From UBA5734 sp964499985 (GTDB lineage: Bacteria; Bacillota; Clostridia; Saccharofermentanales; UBA5734), in assembly GCA_964499985.1 (NCBI GenBank), contig CAZCMX010000078.1, forward strand, positions 1 to 8,612: DNA of 8,612 nucleotides. Reading direction: 5' to 3'. Made by a program: the position numbers and the translations under genes. The notes below the pieces were generated by a model. The model did not search any database. It was not told where the DNA came from and was given only the letters and a program-made list of their open reading frames with translations. Below, in pieces: positions 5,208 through 8,612 of this stretch (within the stretch, counting starts at the first letter, position 1; every line of letters begins with the position of its first letter).

Positions 5208-6794
5208 TCAGTTCAGCCCGAGCTGCTGGCACATCAGCTTGTATTCCAGCGAGTCGACCAGGGCCAGCCAGGAGGCTTCGAGAATATCGGTCGAAACACC
5301 AATCGTATGCCAGGTCCGGTTGCCATCGGTGGATTCAATCAGGGTGCGGACGGTCGAGGCTGTTGCCTCCTGGTTCAGGACGCGGACCTTGAAGTCGGTC
5401 AGGCGGACCTGGGTCAGCTCCGGATAGAAAACCTCCATCGCCTTTTTCAAGGCCCGGTCCATCGCATTGACGGGGCCTTCGCCCTCGGCTGCCGTGACCT
5501 CCTCGATCCCGTCGACGAGAATCTTGATATAGGTGAAGGCACTGAAAGCGCCAACCTGGGGCTGCTCGATCGTGATCCGCAGCTTTTCCAGGGTGAAGAA
5601 TGGCTGATAGAGACCGAGCTCCTTGCAGACCAGCAATTCCTGTGAGGCCTCCGCCCCTTCAAAATGATAGCCCTGGTGCTCGAGCTCCTTCATGGCATGC
5701 AGGACCCGGGCCACCTCAGGGGAGTCACGGCTGATATCCGGTTTGATCCGGCGGATGATGTCGAGGACAGCCGAGCGGCCACTGATCTCCGAGAGCAGGA
5801 AGCGGCGGGCATTGCCAACCAGGGCCGGCTCGATATGCTCGAAGGTCCGCGGATTCTTCTTGACCCCATCGACATGCATGCCGGCTTTGTGGGAAAAGGC
5901 CGAGCTGCCGACAAAGGGCTCTCCATTAGGCAGCTGGATATTGGTGATCTCGGCAATCGTCCGCGCGACGGGGGTGAGCAGCTCCAGCCGGTCCTCGGCA
6001 ATACAGGGATAGCCATACTTGATCTGCAGGTTGGGGATGATCGTCGACAGGTTGGCATTGCCACACCGTTCGCCAATCCCATTGAAGGTCCCCTGGACAT
6101 GGGTCGCGCCATTCAAGACGGCAGCCTGGGAATTGGCCACGGCCATGCCACAGTCATTATGGCAATGGATGCCGATCTGAAGCCCTGGCAAGGCCTGGAC
6201 AACCGCCGCCGTGACTGTGCCGACTTCATCCGGCATGGTGGCACCATTGGTATCACACAGGACGGCACACAGGGCACCGCCGTCGCGGGCCGCCTGCAGG
6301 CAGGCCACCGCATAGTCCGGATTGGCCCGATAGGCTTCAAAAAAATGCTCGGCATCGAAGATGACATCACGCCCCTTGGCGCGCAGGAATTCGGTGGTCT
6401 CACGGATCAGGCCCAGGTTTTCCTCATTGGTGCAGCGCAAAATGTCACGCACCTCGAGATCCCAGGTCTTGCCGAAAATGACGATCGTGCTGGTCTGGGC
6501 CGACAGCAGGTCCGCCAGGCCGGCATCCTCCTCCGGTTTGAGCCCCTTGCGCTTGGTCGGGCCGAAGGCGACCAGCTCAGTCCGGTCCATCACGGGGCGT
6601 TGTTCGTTGAACCTGGTGAAGAATTCACGGTCCTTGGGATTGGAGCCAGGATTGCCGGCTTCAATGTAGCGGACGCCGATCGTCACCAGATTGTCGAGGA
6701 TCTGGAACTTGTCATTGACGGAAAACGAGACGCCCTCCATCTGGGCGCCGTCACGCAAGGTCGTGTCAAGAATTTCAACAACGGGTTTTGCCAA
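5208..6794 (-). CDS. cimA: (R)-citramalate synthase, TTG start
   Basis: Condenses pyruvate with acetyl-CoA to (R)-citramalate, the first step of threonine-independent isoleucine synthesis; cytoplasmic. Seen in 528 residues: TIM-barrel catalytic start VEILDTTLRDGAQ with Arg14/Asp15, YIEAGNPGSNPKD, metal-binding His210 and His212 (HCHND), FNGIGERCGNAN (237-248), and a C-terminal LeuA-type dimerisation/regulatory domain from about residue 400. The SFSV and AGNPGSNPKD motifs mark the citramalate synthase group rather than 2-isopropylmalate synthase (LeuA). The start is TTG at 6794, giving MAKPVVEILD, with AGGAGG 8 nt upstream. Upstream in-frame codons to 6938 encode unrelated sequence and cover the promoter region. 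As first gene of the cluster, its C-terminal domain is probably the site of isoleucine feedback (family knowledge). Calling it LeuA or homocitrate synthase is less likely. Confidence 0.93.
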   Translation of the reverse strand: MAKPVVEILDTTLRDGAQMEGVSFSVNDKFQILDNLVTIGVRYIEAGNPGSNPKDREFFTRFNEQRPVMDRTELVAFGPTKRKGLKPEEDAGLADLLSAQTSTIVIFGKTWDLEVRDILRCTNEENLGLIRETTEFLRAKGRDVIFDAEHFFEAYRANPDYAVACLQAARDGGALCAVLCDTNGATMPDEVGTVTAAVVQALPGLQIGIHCHNDCGMAVANSQAAVLNGATHVQGTFNGIGERCGNANLSTIIPNLQIKYGYPCIAEDRLELLTPVARTIAEITNIQLPNGEPFVGSSAFSHKAGMHVDGVKKNPRTFEHIEPALVGNARRFLLSEISGRSAVLDIIRRIKPDISRDSPEVARVLHAMKELEHQGYHFEGAEASQELLVCKELGLYQPFFTLEKLRITIEQPQVGAFSAFTYIKILVDGIEEVTAAEGEGPVNAMDRALKKAMEVFYPELTQVRLTDFKVRVLNQEATASTVRTLIESTDGNRTWHTIGVSTDILEASWLALVDSLEYKLMCQQLGLN

Positions 6795-6802
6795 AGCCCT
6801 CT

Positions 6803-6808
6803 CCTCCT
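6803..6808 (-). promoter_or_regulatory. Ribosome binding site of cimA (supports the TTG start)
   Basis: A consensus AGGAGG lies 8 nt upstream of TTG 6794, the same spacing as in leuB and ilvD. No in-frame ATG or GTG occurs at a suitable distance. The ATG within CGGATGCC just upstream is out of frame. Confidence 0.8.
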
Positions 6809-6818
6809 TTTCCAGGCA

Positions 6819-6834
6819 TCCGGTCGATACCGGA
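6819..6834 (-). promoter_or_regulatory. Leader hairpin upstream of the cimA ribosome binding site
   Basis: TCCGGT, 4-nt loop, ACCGGA: a perfect 6-bp stem ending 10 nt before the AGGAGG. No T-run follows, so it is not a terminator by itself. It could shape translation of the TTG-started cimA or be a DNA site; its CCGGT/ACCGG arms resemble those of the repeat before ilvD. Confidence 0.4.
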
Positions 6835-6871
6835 AAATTCACGGCATGGACTGATGCTGCAGGATGATTCC

Positions 6872-6901
6872 AGCATACCGTGCGCCAAGGCGAAGGGACA
6901 A
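6872..6901 (-). promoter_or_regulatory. Weak candidate promoter of the cimA operon
   Basis: Minus strand: TTGTCC (6896-6901), 18 nt, TATGCT (6872-6877). Each hexamer matches consensus at four of six positions. An alternative reading is an extended -10 TGCTGGAAT overlapping the same TATGC. A 6-bp inverted repeat ATGCTG/CAGCAT (6854-6859, 6871-6876) overlaps the -10. A promoter is expected somewhere in 6795-7010; this is only the best candidate. Confidence 0.35.
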
Positions 6902-6963
6902 GCGTACTGGCCGCCTTTTTCTTCACGCTTTCTGCCAAAAACTGGTCCTCGGCCAGTCAGGTA

Positions 6964-6972
6964 TGCTATACT
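6964..6972 (+). promoter_or_regulatory. Extended -10 promoter of the ABC-F gene
   Basis: Plus strand TGCTATACT: a -10 hexamer TATACT (6967-6972) with TGn extension and no clear -35. The block CCAGTCAGGTATGCTATACT (6953-6972) matches the ilvD promoter block at 17 of 20 positions. A 5-bp inverted repeat ACTGG/CCAGT (6941-6945, 6953-6957) sits just upstream. The expected start point is about 6979, leaving a leader of about 32 nt. Confidence 0.6.
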
Positions 6973-6999
6973 GGCGGCGCATTCGAGCATTTGGAGAAA

Positions 7000-7014
7000 A
7001 TGAAGATCCGATGA
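7000..7014 (+). CDS. Possible 4-codon upstream ORF overlapping the ABC-F start
   Basis: ATG AAG ATC CGA TGA encodes MKIR; its stop overlaps the ABC-F start codon as ATGA. The only clear Shine-Dalgarno, GGAG (6993-6996), is 3 nt from this ATG and 14 nt from the ABC-F ATG, so neither spacing is ideal. Reinitiation at the overlapping ATG could couple the two. It may be chance, since very short ORFs are frequent. Confidence 0.25.
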   Translation: MKIR

Positions 7015-8612
7015 GCCTTTTATCCCTGCAAGCTGTGGAAAAATCATATTTTGGCCGCACCATCCTGGCCGGTGTTTCCCTGAGGATCGACCGCGGTGAC
7101 CGTCTGGCCCTGATCGGCGAAAACGGGGCCGGCAAGACGACCCTGTTGCGTCTCGTCACTGGCCAGGAAAAGCCGGATGCGGGCCAGGTCATCCGGCCAG
7201 CCACCGTGGTGGTGGCCTATTTGAGCCAGCATGTCGAAGAGATCTGTGATCTCGAGAGCCATCCCCTGGCTAACCAGGAGCTGGCCGCACTCGAGGACGA
7301 TATGCGCCAGCTGGAGCTGGAGATGGCGGCGGCACCGGGCGACCATCGCCTGATGGCTCGCTATGCCGACTGCACAGCCCGTTTTGAAGCGCTGGAGGGC
7401 TATGATTTTGTCCGCCGCATGCAGGAAGCGCTCGATGGTCTTGGCTTGTCCGGCGAGGTGCTGACGCGTCCGATGTCCACCCTGTCCGGTGGGGAACGGA
7501 TGCGGGTCGCCCTGGCCCGGATCCTCCTGATGTCCCCCGATGTTCTGCTCCTCGACGAACCGACCAACCACCTCGACGCAGCTGCGCAGGAATGGCTGGA
7601 AAGCTATCTCAAGGGCTTCAAGGGTGCCGTCCTCCTCGTTTCCCATGACCGGGCCTTCATTGACCAGGTGGCCAATGAGGTGGCTGAGCTGTCGCTTGGC
7701 CAGCTGACCGTCCGACCGGGCAACTATACGGCTTTCAAGGCCATCCAGACCAGTGAGCAGCTGACCTTGTCGCGCACGATCCGCCAGATGGAAAAAGAGC
7801 TCGCACATCAGGAGTCTGTCACCCAGACCATGCTGTCCCATCGCAAAATGTCGAGTTACCATGCCCGGGAAAAGGTGGTCTCCAAGCTGTCAGCCGAACT
7901 GAGCGAAATCCGCGACCGGGCCCGCCTGCACCAGACGCAGCTGAAATTCAATTTCCTGCCGGTGCAAAATACCGGTGACCCGGACAAGCAATTGCTCTTG
8001 GCCAGTGACCTGGAAATCCGCTTCCAGGAGCGAGTTCTGTTTTCCGGTGTCAGCTTTGAAATCCGCGGCCGCGACAAGCTCTGTGTCTGCGGTCCAAATG
8101 GTTGTGGCAAATCAACCTTGCTGGCCCTGCTTCTGGGCAAAATCCCACAGAGCAACGGGGCCCTGCGCCTTTCAGAAAAAGCGGTCTTTGGCCACATGGG
8201 TCAGCATGTCGAATTTCTCGATGAACAAGCCTCGGTGCTGGACGAGCTGCTTTCCCGTTTTGCCCTCGACGAAGCTGGCGCTCGCAATCTGCTGGCACGC
8301 TATGGCTTCAGGGATGTCGACGTTTTCAAGTCTATTTCTGTCCTGTCCGGTGGCGAACGAGCCCGGCTCTATCTATGCTGCCTGCTCCTCGAACAGCCGG
8401 ACCTGCTGCTTTTGGATGAGCCGACCAACCATCTCGACATCCATTCCCGCGAAATTCTGGAACAGGCGCTGCTTGAATTCCCCGGTGCGATTTTTGCAGT
8501 CAGCCACGACCGTTATTTCATCGACAAGATCGCCCGCCGGGTCCTGGGTTTTGTCGGCCACCAGGTCCAGTCCTTCGACACCTATGCCGAATATCGGAGC
8601 AAGGCTCGCCAG
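7011..8612 (+). CDS. ABC-F family ATPase, 3' end cut off by window edge
   Basis: Seen: 534 codons, no stop before the window end, with two tandem ABC ATPase domains and no membrane segments. Domain 1: Walker A GENGAGKT (36-43), YLSQ Q-loop, signature LSGGER (158-163), Walker B/catalytic Glu183 in LLLDEPTNHLD, H-loop His212. Linker about 235-330: charged, helical-looking, with EKE and HAREK segments. Domain 2: Walker A GPNGCGKS (361-368), signature LSGGER (445-450), Glu470 in DEPTNHLD, His499. This is the soluble ABC-F layout: members bind the ribosomal E site and act as translation factors (EttA/Uup type) or protect ribosomes from antibiotics. The subfamily cannot be fixed by eye, so no symbol is given. 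Only a short C-terminal part should be missing. It is transcribed divergently from cimA across 216 nt. Confidence 0.93.
   Translation, partial: MSLLSLQAVEKSYFGRTILAGVSLRIDRGDRLALIGENGAGKTTLLRLVTGQEKPDAGQVIRPATVVVAYLSQHVEEICDLESHPLANQELAALEDDMRQLELEMAAAPGDHRLMARYADCTARFEALEGYDFVRRMQEALDGLGLSGEVLTRPMSTLSGGERMRVALARILLMSPDVLLLDEPTNHLDAAAQEWLESYLKGFKGAVLLVSHDRAFIDQVANEVAELSLGQLTVRPGNYTAFKAIQTSEQLTLSRTIRQMEKELAHQESVTQTMLSHRKMSSYHAREKVVSKLSAELSEIRDRARLHQTQLKFNFLPVQNTGDPDKQLLLASDLEIRFQERVLFSGVSFEIRGRDKLCVCGPNGCGKSTLLALLLGKIPQSNGALRLSEKAVFGHMGQHVEFLDEQASVLDELLSRFALDEAGARNLLARYGFRDVDVFKSISVLSGGERARLYLCCLLLEQPDLLLLDEPTNHLDIHSREILEQALLEFPGAIFAVSHDRYFIDKIARRVLGFVGHQVQSFDTYAEYRSKARQ

Noticed and set aside
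5664..6854. Plus-strand open frame of 396 codons opposite cimA
   Set aside because: Antisense shadow of a well-supported gene, with the same biased composition and no domain.
6795..7010. T-box riboswitch or leader-peptide attenuator before cimA
   Set aside because: The region is too short for a T-box. I see no T-box-like sequence, no leader peptide rich in Ile, Val or Leu codons, and no terminator with a T-run.
6963..7010. Upstream in-frame ATG (6963) as the ABC-F start
   Set aside because: It lies inside the predicted -10 region, has no ribosome binding site, and would add residues unlike the family's N-terminus, whereas ATG 7011 gives the typical MSLLSLQAVEKSY start.
7044..7862. Minus-strand open frame of 272 codons opposite the ABC-F gene
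   Set aside because: The plus strand encodes complete Walker A, signature and Walker B motifs; the opposite frame has none.
8030..8060. Possible frameshift in the ABC-F gene at a T-run
   Set aside because: Rechecking codon by codon, the frame from 7011 continues through TTT TCC GGT GTC with no shift, and all domain 2 motifs are in frame with domain 1.

Overview
The window looks like chromosomal DNA of an anaerobic-style Bacillota bacterium (inference only). It has high GC coding sequence with heavy use of CGG arginine codons. Shine-Dalgarno sequences are strong and mostly AGGAGG-like, 7-9 nt from the starts, and two promoters are of the extended -10 type (TGCTATAAT, TGCTATACT). The proteins (DUF503/YlxP, clostridial-style citramalate synthase, IlvD with the VNSFNEIVPGH motif, ABC-F ATPase) fit that group. 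I cannot name a genus.

Layout from left to right: (1) 1-255, minus strand, the N-terminal 85 codons of a YlxP/DUF503 protein, running off the left edge. (2) 256-501, non-coding, holding two inverted repeats, a minus-strand terminator-like hairpin (360-388) and an assembly gap of ten N (399-408). (3) 502-6794, minus strand, a four-gene branched-chain amino acid cluster transcribed in the order cimA, leuB, ilvD, ilvB. cimA and leuB are 50 nt apart. leuB and ilvD are separated by 163 nt carrying a promoter, a perfect 10-bp inverted repeat and repeated GTCTG motifs. ilvD and ilvB overlap by 4 nt. (4) 6795-7010, a divergent intergenic region with promoter candidates on both strands. (5) 7011-8612, plus strand, an ABC-F ATPase with two nucleotide-binding domains, running off the right edge.

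How the genes work together: CimA joins pyruvate and acetyl-CoA into citramalate. LeuB, with a LeuCD not present here, carries the product on to 2-oxobutyrate, so isoleucine can be made without threonine deaminase. LeuB also serves leucine synthesis. IlvB makes acetohydroxy acids and IlvD dehydrates the dihydroxy acids for both valine and isoleucine. Missing from the window are ilvN (the acetolactate synthase regulatory subunit), ilvC, ilvE, leuA and leuCD.

The genes themselves are ordinary. The parts worth a second look are regulatory: the 10-bp inverted repeat next to a perfect extended -10 before ilvD, a 20-bp promoter block shared by ilvD and the ABC-F gene, the cluster of GTCTG repeats, the apparent end of the operon at ilvB without ilvN, and a tiny upstream ORF overlapping the ABC-F start. 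I saw no mobile element, CRISPR array, tRNA or rRNA.
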